Source: Parabacteroides merdae ATCC 43184 | Lineage (GTDB): Bacteria > Bacteroidota > Bacteroidia > Bacteroidales > Tannerellaceae | Direction: 5' to 3' | DNA length: 64,000 nucleotides | Assembly: GCF_025151215.1 (NCBI RefSeq) | Contig: NZ_CP102286.1 | Span: forward strand, 4,278,001-4,342,000 | Shown: positions 32,009 through 40,604 of the stretch, piece after piece | How the letters are laid out: each line of letters begins with the position of its first letter | Numbering within the stretch: position 1 is the stretch's first letter | Made by a program: the position numbers and the translations under genes | The notes under the pieces: generated by a model | Told to the model about the DNA's origin: nothing | The model's database searches: none | Seen by the model: only the letters and a program-made list of their open reading frames with translations

Positions 32009-32576
32009 GATGCTCAAGTTTTGTATAAATATCCGAATTATATATCTCTTTTTTATCACTCCTGAAACCTTTGGCGATTACTTCCATCGGTGACATGGAG
32101 TTGTCTGCAATCATCCAATAATCACAAATGGGGATATATAGTTCAAAGAGATTGTGAATACCTGCCTCGTAACGACGGCGGATAGTACTCTCCGGAATGT
32201 TATGTCCTCCGGCGGCCACTCTCATTTTTACTCGCTCCACTGCCAGATCCGGTGTGTTCAGCCAGAAATATAACAATGTCACATAATACCCTTCCCTTTG
32301 TGCTTCCCGAATCAGGTTTGCGCCTGAACGGGTGGCCAGTGTAGTTTCCATAGCAAACGTTTCGCCTGAAGCGATTAGTTCTTTAATGCGTTTATACATA
32401 ATACGACTGGCTTCAACGGCTACCGCGATACTATCAGAATTAAAAGGGGAAAGCCCCTTGGCAATCTCGTCGGAATTTACGAACTCTTTACACTTCAACA
32501 TCTCTGGAAGAATTGTGAAGGAAGCTGTCGTTTTTCCTGCTCCGTTGCATCCCGATATTATGTATAGATATGGCAC
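32001..32576 (-). CDS. Zeta-toxin family P-loop kinase
   Basis: 191 residues. Walker A is 'ISGCNGAGKTTASFTILPE' (about residues 7-25), followed by 'FVNSDEIAKGLSPFN' with the Asp/Glu that positions substrate in zeta toxins, 'GETFAMETTLATRSG', and the lid Arg in 'ESTIRRRYEAGIHNLFELY'. Zeta toxins phosphorylate UDP-N-acetylglucosamine and block cell-wall synthesis; many chromosomal relatives have other or unknown substrates. The gene has a -7 box at 32599-32606 and is followed by the 56-codon partner, forming a two-gene unit closed by a terminator. Confidence 0.85.
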   Translation of the reverse strand: MPYLYIISGCNGAGKTTASFTILPEMLKCKEFVNSDEIAKGLSPFNSDSIAVAVEASRIMYKRIKELIASGETFAMETTLATRSGANLIREAQREGYYVTLLYFWLNTPDLAVERVKMRVAAGGHNIPESTIRRRYEAGIHNLFELYIPICDYWMIADNSMSPMEVIAKGFRSDKKEIYNSDIYTKLEHHE

Positions 32577-32598
32577 TACTTACTGTCTTTTGTTGGGG

Positions 32599-32606
32599 CA
32601 AATATA
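32599..32606 (-). promoter_or_regulatory. -7 box of the zeta-toxin-like unit
   Basis: TATATTTG followed by C on the minus strand, 23 bases before the kinase ATG. No clear -33 element. Confidence 0.5.
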
Positions 32607-32749
32607 GATAATAGTTTAATATGTTGGTTAATTTTATTCTCAAAAATAGTAAAAATGTGCAGAAAATGTACGGATAACCCCTCAGTTCGTTGTAAAAACA
32701 GGCGGTTTGGTGTAATTTAATGGCTTTGTCAAATGTCTGCAGCATACCT

Positions 32750-33877
32750 TTATACCCATAAAAGGTCGCTCATTATGCCGTCTGAGATGAAAATGCCTTT
32801 TTTCGAGAGGGTTAAAGTGTCGTTTTCACGGATAAGCAACCCTTGACGCAAATAGGTAGCTGCCTGCTGTTCGAGATAGGTTTGCTTTTCTTCTCCGAAC
32901 CGCTCCCGGATATCAGCTGTCCGGATTCCCCACATTGTGCGTAGTCCGGTGATGATGAAGTCGTTGTATTTTGTGTTGATGTCCAATTCTTCTATCTCTA
33001 TATCGGGAATGCCTGCCTTGATCCCTTGTAAGTAGCGGGGAAGGGAAGATATGTTCCATTGCCGGCTTTCTCCATCATAGGAATGGGCGGAAGGTCCGAT
33101 GCCTATATATTTCGTGCCGGTCCAATAGGAACTGTTGTGCCGGGAAAAATAACCGGGACGGCCAAAATTGGAAATCTCGTAATGGAGATATCCGGCTTCG
33201 GTCAGCCGATTGATTAAAGTGGAGAAAAGGGTGACGCTCAAGTCTTCTTCTATAGGAGTCACTTTCCCGGCTTCCATCAATTTATATAGGGCTGTCCCTT
33301 CTTCATATATTAAGTGGTAGGCTGATATATGGGGAATTTCCAGACGGATCGCGTCATCCAGATTCTCTTGCCACTCTTCCAAGGTCTGTCCGGGCAACCC
33401 GTATATCAAGTCGATGCTTATGTTTTGGATGCCGTTTTCTTTGCAAAGCCCGACTGCGCGCAAAGCCTGTTCGCGGTTATGGCGCCGGTTCAGGAAACGG
33501 AGGTCTTTTTCTTTGAAACTTTGTACTCCCATACTGATCCGGTTGAAGGGCAGGTTGCGGAGGGAGGCGACGTATTCCGGTGTCATATCGTCAGGATTGG
33601 CTTCCAGCGTAATTTCTGTGCATGAGCTTGTGCCGAACAAGCGGTCCGCAGCCTCGAATATCCGTTCGAAGTCGGCCTGTTGAAGTTGGGAGGGCGTACC
33701 GCCTCCGAAATAAATGGTGTCAAGAGGTTCCCCTCCTATATATTCCTGACGTAATTCCATCTCCCGGATAGCTGCATCGATATACGGCTCTTTGAACTTC
33801 ATATCCGTATTGGAAAAGAAGTCGCAATACAGGCACCGTTTGGCGCAAAAAGGAATATGGATATATAAACCTGCCAC
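32750..33877 (-). CDS. hemW: HemW-like radical SAM protein
   Basis: 375 residues. Often labelled oxygen-independent coproporphyrinogen III oxidase; HemW proper is a heme chaperone. 'YIHIPFCAKRCLYCDFFS' carries the CxxxCxxC cluster motif (Cys near residues 11, 15 and 18) in the HemW form, where the Cys after the motif found in true HemN is replaced (CDF). 'YFGGGTPSQL', 'EANPDD' and 'RISMGVQSF' bind SAM. The C-terminal HemN domain ends 'GIFISDGIMSDLLWV'. A -7 box lies upstream at 33900. Heme delivery matters here because Bacteroidales generally depend on imported heme. Confidence 0.92.
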   Translation of the reverse strand: MAGLYIHIPFCAKRCLYCDFFSNTDMKFKEPYIDAAIREMELRQEYIGGEPLDTIYFGGGTPSQLQQADFERIFEAADRLFGTSSCTEITLEANPDDMTPEYVASLRNLPFNRISMGVQSFKEKDLRFLNRRHNREQALRAVGLCKENGIQNISIDLIYGLPGQTLEEWQENLDDAIRLEIPHISAYHLIYEEGTALYKLMEAGKVTPIEEDLSVTLFSTLINRLTEAGYLHYEISNFGRPGYFSRHNSSYWTGTKYIGIGPSAHSYDGESRQWNISSLPRYLQGIKAGIPDIEIEELDINTKYNDFIITGLRTMWGIRTADIRERFGEEKQTYLEQQAATYLRQGLLIRENDTLTLSKKGIFISDGIMSDLLWV

Positions 33878-33899
33878 TTAGTTCTGCTTTTTAACGATA

Positions 33900-33907
33900 C
33901 AAAGATA
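33900..33907 (-). promoter_or_regulatory. -7 box of hemW
   Basis: TATCTTTG on the minus strand, 23 bases before the hemW ATG. The -33 element is not evident. Confidence 0.5.
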
Positions 33908-33945
33908 GCAACATTTTATCTCTATCTGTCTTTCTTTCCGCTCTT

Positions 33946-33953
33946 TATCTTTG
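33946..33953 (+). promoter_or_regulatory. -7 box of the EF-G2 gene with a long leader
   Basis: TATCTTTG. The resulting leader to the ATG at 34093 is about 130 bases, long for this window, and contains the small inverted repeat TCAAAC-ACCGG-GTTTGA near 33980, a possible control site. Confidence 0.45.
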
Positions 33954-34092
33954 AACTGTTAAACAACATAGTTCTCAAACACCGGGTTTGAAATTGTTTT
34001 TCTCCTTTACAATCTCTAATTTGCGGTCCCGTGAATGAAAAGGGTTTTCGGGGCAATCTTTATTGTTAAACACAAATTAATACCTTGATATC

Positions 34093-36249
34093 ATGAAAGT
34101 ATACCAAACAAACGAAATTAAGAACATCTCTATCTTGGGAAGTTCGGGCTCTGGGAAAACCACTCTCGCTGAAGCAATGCTTTACGAGGGTGGAGTTATA
34201 AAACGTCGCGGAAGTGTGGAGTCTGGAAACACTGTGAGCGATTATTTCCCGGTTGAGAAGGAGTATGGTTACTCGGTATTCTCGACCGTTTTCAGTGTAG
34301 AATGGCAGGACAGAAAGTTGAATTTCATTGATTGTCCGGGTTCAGACGATTTTATCGGCGGTGCAGTTTCCGCTCTGAACGTGACAGACACGGCACTGAT
34401 GGTACTGAATGCCCAGTACGGCGTGGAAGTCGGTACAATCAACCAGTTCCGGTATACAGAACAATTTCATAAGCCGGTTATCTTTGTTGTGAACCAACTG
34501 GATAACGATAAAGCTGATTATGATGGGACAATCGCCCAGCTGCGTGAACAATGGGGAGGTAAGGTTGTTCCTATCCAGTATCCGGTTTCTACGGGTTCGT
34601 CTTTCAATGCGGTTGTCGATGTGTTGAAAATGAAGATGTATCGTTGGAAACCTGAAGGTGGTGTTCCCGAAGTGTTGGAAATTCCGGCAGAAGAAATGGA
34701 TAAGGCGATGGAACTTCACAAGGCATTGGTCGAATCGGCTGCCGAACATGACGATATGTTGATGGAAAAATTCTTTGAAGAAGGTACATTGAGTGAAGAC
34801 GATATGCGTGCCGGTATTCGCGCCGGTCTCGTTATCCGGGGGATGTTCCCCGTATTCTGCGTATGCGCGGGCCGTGACATGTGCGTTCGTCGTACACTTG
34901 AATTCTTAGGTAATGTCGTTCCTTGTACGGATAAGATGCCTCGCCCGGTTACGACAGAGGGTGTGGAAGTGACTCCCGACTCCAACGGACCGACCAGTTT
35001 GTTCTTCTTCAAGACGACTGTAGAGCCGCATATCGGTCAGGTTTCTTATTTTAAGGTGATATCAGGTAAGGTAAAAGAAGGTGACGATTTGTTGAATGCC
35101 GATCGTGGTTCGAAGGAGCGTATCGCGCAGTTGTTCTCTGTTGCCGGACAAACCCGTAACGCCGTGACCGAAATGGTTGCCGGAGATATCGGTGCTACCG
35201 TTAAGCTGAAGGATGTTCGTCGTGGTAACACATTGAATGGTAAGGGATGCGATTATCGTTTCGACTTTATCAAATATCCGGACCCGAAATATCGTCGTGC
35301 CGTGAAGCCGGTTAATGAAGCAGATGCTGAAAAAATGATGGAAATCTTGATGCGTATGCGTGAAGAGGATCCGACGTGGATGATCGAACAGTCCAAGGAA
35401 TTGAAGCAGACGATCGTTTCCGGCCAGGGAGAATTCCATCTTCGTACGTTGAAATGGAGAATCGAGAACAATGATAAATTGCCGATCGAATTCTACGAAC
35501 CGAAAATCCCGTATCGTGAAACCATCACGAAAGCAGCCCGTGCGGACTACCGCCATAAAAAACAGTCAGGTGGTGCGGGGCAGTTCGGTGAAGTTCATCT
35601 GATCGTCGAACCGTACTACGAAGGTATGCCGGCACCGGATACATATCGTTTTGGCGGACAAGAGTATAAAATCAGCGTACGTGATACGCAGACTATAGAT
35701 TTGGACTGGGGTGGAAAGCTGGTGTTTGTTAACAGTATCGTTGGTGGAGCCATCGATGCCCGTTTCCTGCCGGCTATCTTGAAAGGTATTATGGCTCGTA
35801 TGGAGCAGGGACCGTTGACCGGGTCGTATGCCCGTGACGTGCGCATCATCGTCTATGACGGAAAGATGCACCCGGTAGACAGTAATGAAATTTCTTTCAT
35901 GCTGGCAGGCCGTAATGCTTTCAGTACCGCATTTAAAGAAGCCGGTCCTAAGATCCTGGAACCTGTTTATGATGTAGAAGTATCGGTTCCGGCTGATTAT
36001 CTGGGCGACGTGATGAGTGACCTGCAGGGACGTCGCGCCATCATTATGGGTATGAATAGTGAAAAAGGCTACGAAAAGCTATTGGCAAAAGTGCCTTTGA
36101 AAGAGATGTCTTCGTACTCGACATCTTTGAGTTCCATCACAGGTGGACGTGCTTCATTTACCATGAAGTTCTCCAGCTATGAACTGGTTCCGTCGGATGT
36201 CCAGGACAAGCTGTTAAAAGCTTACGAGGCAACTCAGGCAGAAGATTGA
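34093..36249 (+). CDS. fusA2: Elongation factor G paralogue (EF-G2 type)
   Basis: 718 residues with the full EF-G layout: G domain, domain II (from about 300), then domains III-V with 'SGQGEFHLRTLKWRIE' and 'KQSGGAGQFGEVHLIVEP' (IV), ending 'YSTSLSSITGGRASFTMKFSSYE'. G1 is intact ('GSSGSGKTT', about 16-24), but G3 reads 'DCPGSDD' (about 80-86) where EF-G has DTPGH, so the catalytic His is missing. G4 is 'NQLD' instead of NKxD. It is therefore a divergent second EF-G, not the housekeeping fusA. A GTPase-inactive EF-G2 described in Bacteroides thetaiotaomicron supports translation during starvation and gut colonisation; this looks like its counterpart. Monocistronic. Confidence 0.92.
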   Translation: MKVYQTNEIKNISILGSSGSGKTTLAEAMLYEGGVIKRRGSVESGNTVSDYFPVEKEYGYSVFSTVFSVEWQDRKLNFIDCPGSDDFIGGAVSALNVTDTALMVLNAQYGVEVGTINQFRYTEQFHKPVIFVVNQLDNDKADYDGTIAQLREQWGGKVVPIQYPVSTGSSFNAVVDVLKMKMYRWKPEGGVPEVLEIPAEEMDKAMELHKALVESAAEHDDMLMEKFFEEGTLSEDDMRAGIRAGLVIRGMFPVFCVCAGRDMCVRRTLEFLGNVVPCTDKMPRPVTTEGVEVTPDSNGPTSLFFFKTTVEPHIGQVSYFKVISGKVKEGDDLLNADRGSKERIAQLFSVAGQTRNAVTEMVAGDIGATVKLKDVRRGNTLNGKGCDYRFDFIKYPDPKYRRAVKPVNEADAEKMMEILMRMREEDPTWMIEQSKELKQTIVSGQGEFHLRTLKWRIENNDKLPIEFYEPKIPYRETITKAARADYRHKKQSGGAGQFGEVHLIVEPYYEGMPAPDTYRFGGQEYKISVRDTQTIDLDWGGKLVFVNSIVGGAIDARFLPAILKGIMARMEQGPLTGSYARDVRIIVYDGKMHPVDSNEISFMLAGRNAFSTAFKEAGPKILEPVYDVEVSVPADYLGDVMSDLQGRRAIIMGMNSEKGYEKLLAKVPLKEMSSYSTSLSSITGGRASFTMKFSSYELVPSDVQDKLLKAYEATQAED

Positions 36250-36270
36250 TTTGGATTTTCTATAAATTGT

Positions 36271-36312
36271 ATGAAGGCTGCCCCTGTGAAGGAGTGGCCT
36301 TCATTGTTTTTT
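36271..36312 (+). terminator. Terminator of the EF-G2 gene
   Basis: ATGAAGGC (36271-36278) pairs with GCCTTCAT (36297-36304), followed by TGTTTTTT. Confidence 0.75.
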
Positions 36313-36376
36313 CATATGGCTGTTGCAATGCCGTAATATGAAGTACGTTTTTTTGTATCGTGTTAATAGAAACAAC

Positions 36377-36594
36377 ATGAAACTAAGAAAGTATTATCCA
36401 ACCATTGTCCTGTCGGACATTCACCTGTTTGGTATGGGGATATCCATTATCTGAATTCCGGTGATTGGGTGGAAAGCCTTACGGCTTTTGTCGAAAATGA
36501 ACAAGGTGAATAGAATATTGTTTTTTATAATAAGGAGGGATACACAGCGGATGAAATGCAACCTTCCTGTTTACACTATGCCGAAGTGATATGA
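36377..36594 (+). pseudogene. Remnant of a metallophosphoesterase (LpxH-like) gene
   Basis: The ATG at 36377 opens 'MKLRKYYPTIVLSDIHL', the start of a calcineurin-like UDP-2,3-diacylglucosamine diphosphatase-type protein including its first metal motif (SDIH). After about 17 codons the homology jumps, in another frame, to the C-terminal end of the same family: 'YGDIHYLNSGDWVESL' and so on to the TGA at 36592. An in-frame TAG at 36511 interrupts this tail where Trp is expected (GE*NIVFYN). The central 200 or so codons, with all other metal ligands, are gone. The stop overlaps the ATG of the glycosyltransferase (ATATGA), so this was the first gene of that operon. Confidence 0.8.
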
Positions 36595-37745
36595 AAATAT
36601 TGTTTATCATACAGGGTGAAGGCCGGGGACATCTGACTCAGGCACTTTCTCTCCGTCAGAAGCTGACGGACGAAGGCCATCAGGTGGTTGGTGTCCTGGT
36701 TGGCAAAAGTCCTGCCCGCCGTCTTCCAGATTTCTTTAGCAAGAAGATCGAAGCGCCTGTCTATCCGTTTGAAAGTCCCAACTTCCTGCCTTCCGCCCAA
36801 AATAAACAGGTCAACCTGGTCAAAAGCGTAGCTTATAATGTTTTCCGGTTGCACAAATATATGTCGAGTATCCGGTATATCAACCGGATGATAAAGGAGA
36901 CAGGAGCAGATGTGGTCATAAACTTTTATGAGCTGTTGACCGGACTTACTTACCTGTTTTGCCGGCCGAAAGCTGTCATGGTCTGCATTGCGCACCAGTA
37001 CTTATTCCTGCATCCGGACTTTACTTTTCCGAAAGAAAATCGTCTGTCGCTTGCTTCCTTGAAGTTCTTTACCCGCATTACGGCTATCGGAGCTGCTAAG
37101 AAGTTGGCGTTATCTTTCCGTAAGATGCGGGAGGTTCCGGCCGACGGGATCGTGGTGGTTCCTCCTCTTTTGCGTAAGGAGGTTTTAGAAATGACACCGA
37201 CAAAAGGGGATTATCTGCATGGCTATTTATTGAATAGTGGATTTGGTGAAGAGATATGTTCCTGGCATAAGGTACATCCGAGTGTCGAACTGCATATCTT
37301 TTGGGATAAAAAAGAGGTGCTTCCTGAAGTGAAAGTTGATTCCCGTCTTTCTTTCCATCAATTGAATGATACACTGTTTGTCCGTTATATGGCAGGAGCG
37401 AGGGCGTATGCCACGACTGCTGGGTTCGAGTCTGTTTGTGAAGCGATGTATTTGGGTAAGCCTGTTTTGATGGTTCCGACGCATATCGAACAAGCTTGTA
37501 ATGCTTTTGATGCCGTTCATGCCGGGGCCGGCGTTATTGCGGATCGGTTCGATCTGGATGCTTTGTTGCAACTGTCGCAAACGCATCAGCCGGATCTTGC
37601 TTTTTCTCATTGGGTGAAGCAGGCGGATTGGTTAATCCTGCGTGAGTTCCGCCCGGACTTATTGATGGAGGAAACACCTGCTTCCCTATGGCATCGCTTG
37701 TCTACCCGTTGGATATACCGGTTTGGAAAATCGTTATCGATTTGA
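36591..37745 (+). CDS. Glycosyltransferase, GT-B fold (MurG/UGT-like)
   Basis: 384 residues. The N-terminus 'MKILFIIQGEGRGHLTQALSL' is the Gly-rich acceptor-side loop of GT-B enzymes. The C-terminal donor-binding part shows 'ARAYATTAGFESVCEAMYLG' followed by 'KPVLMVPTHIEQACNA', equivalent to the UDP-sugar site of MurG and UGT proteins. No transmembrane helix is evident. Donor and acceptor are unknown. It overlaps the 3' end of a decayed LpxH-like phosphoesterase gene, so the ancestral operon may have acted on a lipid-linked sugar or envelope lipid. A very long hairpin ends the transcript. Confidence 0.85.
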   Translation: MKILFIIQGEGRGHLTQALSLRQKLTDEGHQVVGVLVGKSPARRLPDFFSKKIEAPVYPFESPNFLPSAQNKQVNLVKSVAYNVFRLHKYMSSIRYINRMIKETGADVVINFYELLTGLTYLFCRPKAVMVCIAHQYLFLHPDFTFPKENRLSLASLKFFTRITAIGAAKKLALSFRKMREVPADGIVVVPPLLRKEVLEMTPTKGDYLHGYLLNSGFGEEICSWHKVHPSVELHIFWDKKEVLPEVKVDSRLSFHQLNDTLFVRYMAGARAYATTAGFESVCEAMYLGKPVLMVPTHIEQACNAFDAVHAGAGVIADRFDLDALLQLSQTHQPDLAFSHWVKQADWLILREFRPDLLMEETPASLWHRLSTRWIYRFGKSLSI

Positions 37746-37789
37746 TGGCGGTTTTTTGATTCATGATTTGACAGATTTGAAACATGAAA

Positions 37790-37854
37790 AAAGATCTATC
37801 GGTGAATTAACAGACAAGGCGCAGCCTTGTCTGTTAATTCACCGATAGATCTTT
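37790..37854. terminator. 31-bp perfect hairpin between convergent genes
   Basis: The left arm 37790-37820 and right arm 37824-37854 are exact reverse complements over 31 bases with a 3-base loop (GCA). Flanking A and T runs let it terminate both the glycosyltransferase and metY. The length and perfection are well beyond ordinary terminators in this window. Confidence 0.85.
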
Positions 37855-37881
37855 ATTTTAAGGTTCAAATATTCTTATATA

Positions 37882-39159
37882 CTATTTCAACGCCTGCTCG
37901 ATATCCGCAATGATGTCGTTTGCATTTTCGATGCCGACAGACAGGCGGATCAGGTCGGGAGCTACGCCTGCTTCGATCAGCTGTTCGTCCGTCAACTGGC
38001 GGTGTGTATGGCTGGCGGGGTGGAGGACACAGGTACGGGCGTCCGCTACGTGGGTCACGATGCAGATCATCTTCAGGTTATCCATAAAGCGGATCGCATC
38101 TTCGCGGGAACCTTTCAGGCCGAAAGCGATCACGCCACAAGTCCCGTTCGGCATGTATTTTTGTGCCAGCTCGTAATATTTGTTGCTCTTTAATCCGGGG
38201 AAGTTCACCCAAGCGACCTGCTCGTTTGCTTCGAGCCATTCGGCAACCTGTTGGGCGTTCTTGCAATGTTGAGGCATACGCAGGTGCAAGGTTTCGAGTC
38301 CTAAATTCAAGAGGAAGGCGTTCATCGGAGCCTGGATGGAACCTAAGTCACGCATCAACTGTGCCGTTGCCTTTGTCATATAAGCCATCTTGCCGAAAGC
38401 TTTTGTGTAGGTCAGGCCGTGATAGGATTCGTCCGGGGTTGTCAGGCCGGGGAATTTGTCGGCATGTGCATCCCAGTCGAAATTGCCGCTGTCCACAACC
38501 GCACCGCCTACGCTTGTCGCATGGCCGTCCATATACTTGGTTGTAGAATGCGTCACGATATCGGCTCCCCATTCGAACGGGCGGCAGTTGATCGGCGTAG
38601 CGAATGTGTTATCCACGATCAGAGGCACACCATGACTGTGGGCGATACGGGCAAACTTTTCGATATCGAGCACACTCATGCCCGGATTGGACAAGGTTTC
38701 GCCAAACAAAGCCTTTGTGTTCGGACGGAAAGCAGCCGATATTTCTTCTTCCGAAGCATCAGGGTCGACGAATGTCACTTCGATGCCTAACTTCTTCATT
38801 GTCACGCCGAACAGGTTGAACGTTCCACCGTAGATCGTGGACGAGCAAACCATATGGTCTCCGGCCTGGCAGATGTTGAATACGGCATAGAAATTGGCTG
38901 CCTGTCCGGAAGATGTCAGCATGGCGCCTACGCCACCTTCCAAAGCGGCGATCTTGGCTGCGACAGCATCGTTTGTCGGGTTTTGCAGGCGGGTATAGAA
39001 ATATCCGCTCTCTTCCAAGTCGAACAGTTTGGCCATCTGTTCACTGGTGTCATACTTGAATGTCGTGCTCTGATAGATGGGCAGGACGCGCGGTTCTCCC
39101 TTTTTCGGTTGCCAGCCTCCCTGCACGCAGAGGGTTTCCGGCTTTAATGAATTGTTCAT
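37882..39159 (-). CDS. metY: O-acetylhomoserine (thiol)-lyase / Cys-Met metabolism PLP enzyme
   Basis: 425 residues, the length of MetY/Cys/Met-family enzymes that use O-acetylhomoserine with sulfide or methanethiol (shorter family members are about 380). 'LPIYQSTTFKY', 'YTRLQNPTNDAVAAKIAALE', 'ALFGETLSNPGMSVLDI', and 'VDNTFATPINCRPFEWGADI', then the PLP lysine in 'HSTTKYMDGHATSVGG'. The N-terminus 'LKPETLCVQGGWQP' is typical of the MetY branch. It probably makes homocysteine directly from sulfide. It has its own promoter within the 3' end of the MATE gene. Confidence 0.93.
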   Translation of the reverse strand: MNNSLKPETLCVQGGWQPKKGEPRVLPIYQSTTFKYDTSEQMAKLFDLEESGYFYTRLQNPTNDAVAAKIAALEGGVGAMLTSSGQAANFYAVFNICQAGDHMVCSSTIYGGTFNLFGVTMKKLGIEVTFVDPDASEEEISAAFRPNTKALFGETLSNPGMSVLDIEKFARIAHSHGVPLIVDNTFATPINCRPFEWGADIVTHSTTKYMDGHATSVGGAVVDSGNFDWDAHADKFPGLTTPDESYHGLTYTKAFGKMAYMTKATAQLMRDLGSIQAPMNAFLLNLGLETLHLRMPQHCKNAQQVAEWLEANEQVAWVNFPGLKSNKYYELAQKYMPNGTCGVIAFGLKGSREDAIRFMDNLKMICIVTHVADARTCVLHPASHTHRQLTDEQLIEAGVAPDLIRLSVGIENANDIIADIEQALK

Positions 39160-39196
39160 TATGATAATGTTTTACTATGTATTTGTTATTATCCGG

Positions 39197-39228
39197 CAAA
39201 AATAAGGAATAGTTTGTTTGTATCACAA
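39197..39228 (-). promoter_or_regulatory. Promoter of metY
   Basis: On the minus strand TTG (39226-39228), a 21-base spacer and TATTTTTG (39197-39204), 38 bases before the metY ATG. It overlaps the last codons of the MATE gene. Confidence 0.55.
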
Positions 39229-40551
39229 TATCTTCTTCTGTAAAATACGGAACCAAATGAATGCGACGATCCCTTTCAGCATACTGGAAATGCTGATTGC
39301 CCACCAGACACCGGTAATGCCCAGCCCCATTGCTGTCAACCCGATCGCCATTGGGATACGAAGGCTGTTGAACGTGATGCTGATGATGGCGGGTGGGAGC
39401 GTGCGGCCCGTACCGTAGAATAATCCCTGCATTGTTATTTCCAGCATCATGAACAACATAGAGTAGCCGTCGATGCGAAGGAAAACGCCTCCTGCCTCAT
39501 AAGCGGCCTTTTCGGGTATGATCAGTGAGAATACTTCGCTGCCGAAGAACACGAAAAGCAACGTACAGAAGATTCCGAACAGGGCAGTCATTTTCAGTGT
39601 CGTATGGTAAGCACCCAGGACACGTTCTTTTTTCCGGGCGGCAAAGTTTTGCGCCACGAACGTGCTTAGAGCCGTGCTGAATCCTTGCGAGGTATTCCAG
39701 GCGATCGCTTCGATCTGTCCGCCGGCTGTCATCGTCATCAGTCCGATATGTCCGCCATAGGTGGAGGCCGTGCGTGCCATCATCAGGTTGATAACGGCAA
39801 ACAGACTGTTTAGCAGTGCTACGGGAAGCCCCAACTGAAAGATTCGTCTGCTGTAGCGGCTTTTCAACCGGATGAGGAAAGGGAATCCTCCGAACAGCCG
39901 TTTTTTCTTTTTCAGGTAATAGATAAAGATGGCCAGTACGGTCGCTTCCGACAACCAAGTCGCACAAGCCGCTCCGTTTGTTCCCATTCCAAACCCGAAT
40001 ATAAACAACGGATCGAGTACCATATTCATGATCAATCCGCTACCGCTGACATAGAACGGGATTTTACTTAGTCCAGCCGCATTATAAATTCCGGTACAGG
40101 CGGCTGCCAAGAAAATGAACGGAAACCCGGTTGCCACGATCTTGAGATAAGATACTGCTGTGCCGGAAATTTCTGTGTCGAGCTTGAAGAAACTGATGAT
40201 CGGATTTGCCAGGACGAACAGCAGAAATCCCCAACAGACGGAAATCATAAGGGCGATCGTCAGGTTGTGGGAGGCAAAGGCGCGGGCATCATCTTCCTCA
40301 CGGGCTCCGATGCTTTGTGCCACGCTGACTTCCGAACCCACTTTATTCAGATAGGAGATCGAAGTCGTCATCCACGTCAGGATACCGACAGCTCCGATAG
40401 CGGCTACCGCTTCGCTACCCAGACGCCCTACCCAGGCCATATCGGTGATACTGTAGGCCATTTGTATAAACGAGGTTCCCATGATGGGAAGCGCCAGGTT
40501 GAACAGTTGCTTTTTAATAGGCCCTTCTGTCAGATTTTTTGTTCCTTGCAT
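39223..40551 (-). CDS. MATE family efflux transporter
   Basis: 442 residues with about twelve membrane helices in two related bundles, the MATE layout. The N-terminus 'LFNLALPIMGTSFIQMAYSI', then 'DMAWVGRLGSEAVAAIGAVG', is the family opening (PxxxxxxxxxxxxxxDxxxVGxLG). The second half opens with 'IFQLGLPVALLNSLFAVINL'. Family members export drugs, dyes or metabolites in exchange for Na+ or H+; the substrate is not predictable. A -7 box lies at 40574-40581. It may read into the metY promoter region. Confidence 0.93.
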   Translation of the reverse strand: MQGTKNLTEGPIKKQLFNLALPIMGTSFIQMAYSITDMAWVGRLGSEAVAAIGAVGILTWMTTSISYLNKVGSEVSVAQSIGAREEDDARAFASHNLTIALMISVCWGFLLFVLANPIISFFKLDTEISGTAVSYLKIVATGFPFIFLAAACTGIYNAAGLSKIPFYVSGSGLIMNMVLDPLFIFGFGMGTNGAACATWLSEATVLAIFIYYLKKKKRLFGGFPFLIRLKSRYSRRIFQLGLPVALLNSLFAVINLMMARTASTYGGHIGLMTMTAGGQIEAIAWNTSQGFSTALSTFVAQNFAARKKERVLGAYHTTLKMTALFGIFCTLLFVFFGSEVFSLIIPEKAAYEAGGVFLRIDGYSMLFMMLEITMQGLFYGTGRTLPPAIISITFNSLRIPMAIGLTAMGLGITGVWWAISISSMLKGIVAFIWFRILQKKIL

Positions 40552-40573
40552 GTTTGTTTATTTAATTCGGGGA

Positions 40574-40581
40574 CAAAGATA
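40574..40581 (-). promoter_or_regulatory. -7 box of the MATE gene
   Basis: TATCTTTG on the minus strand, 23 bases before the ATG. Confidence 0.5.
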
Positions 40582-40604
40582 CGATGTTTTCCGCTGAAAA
40601 GATG

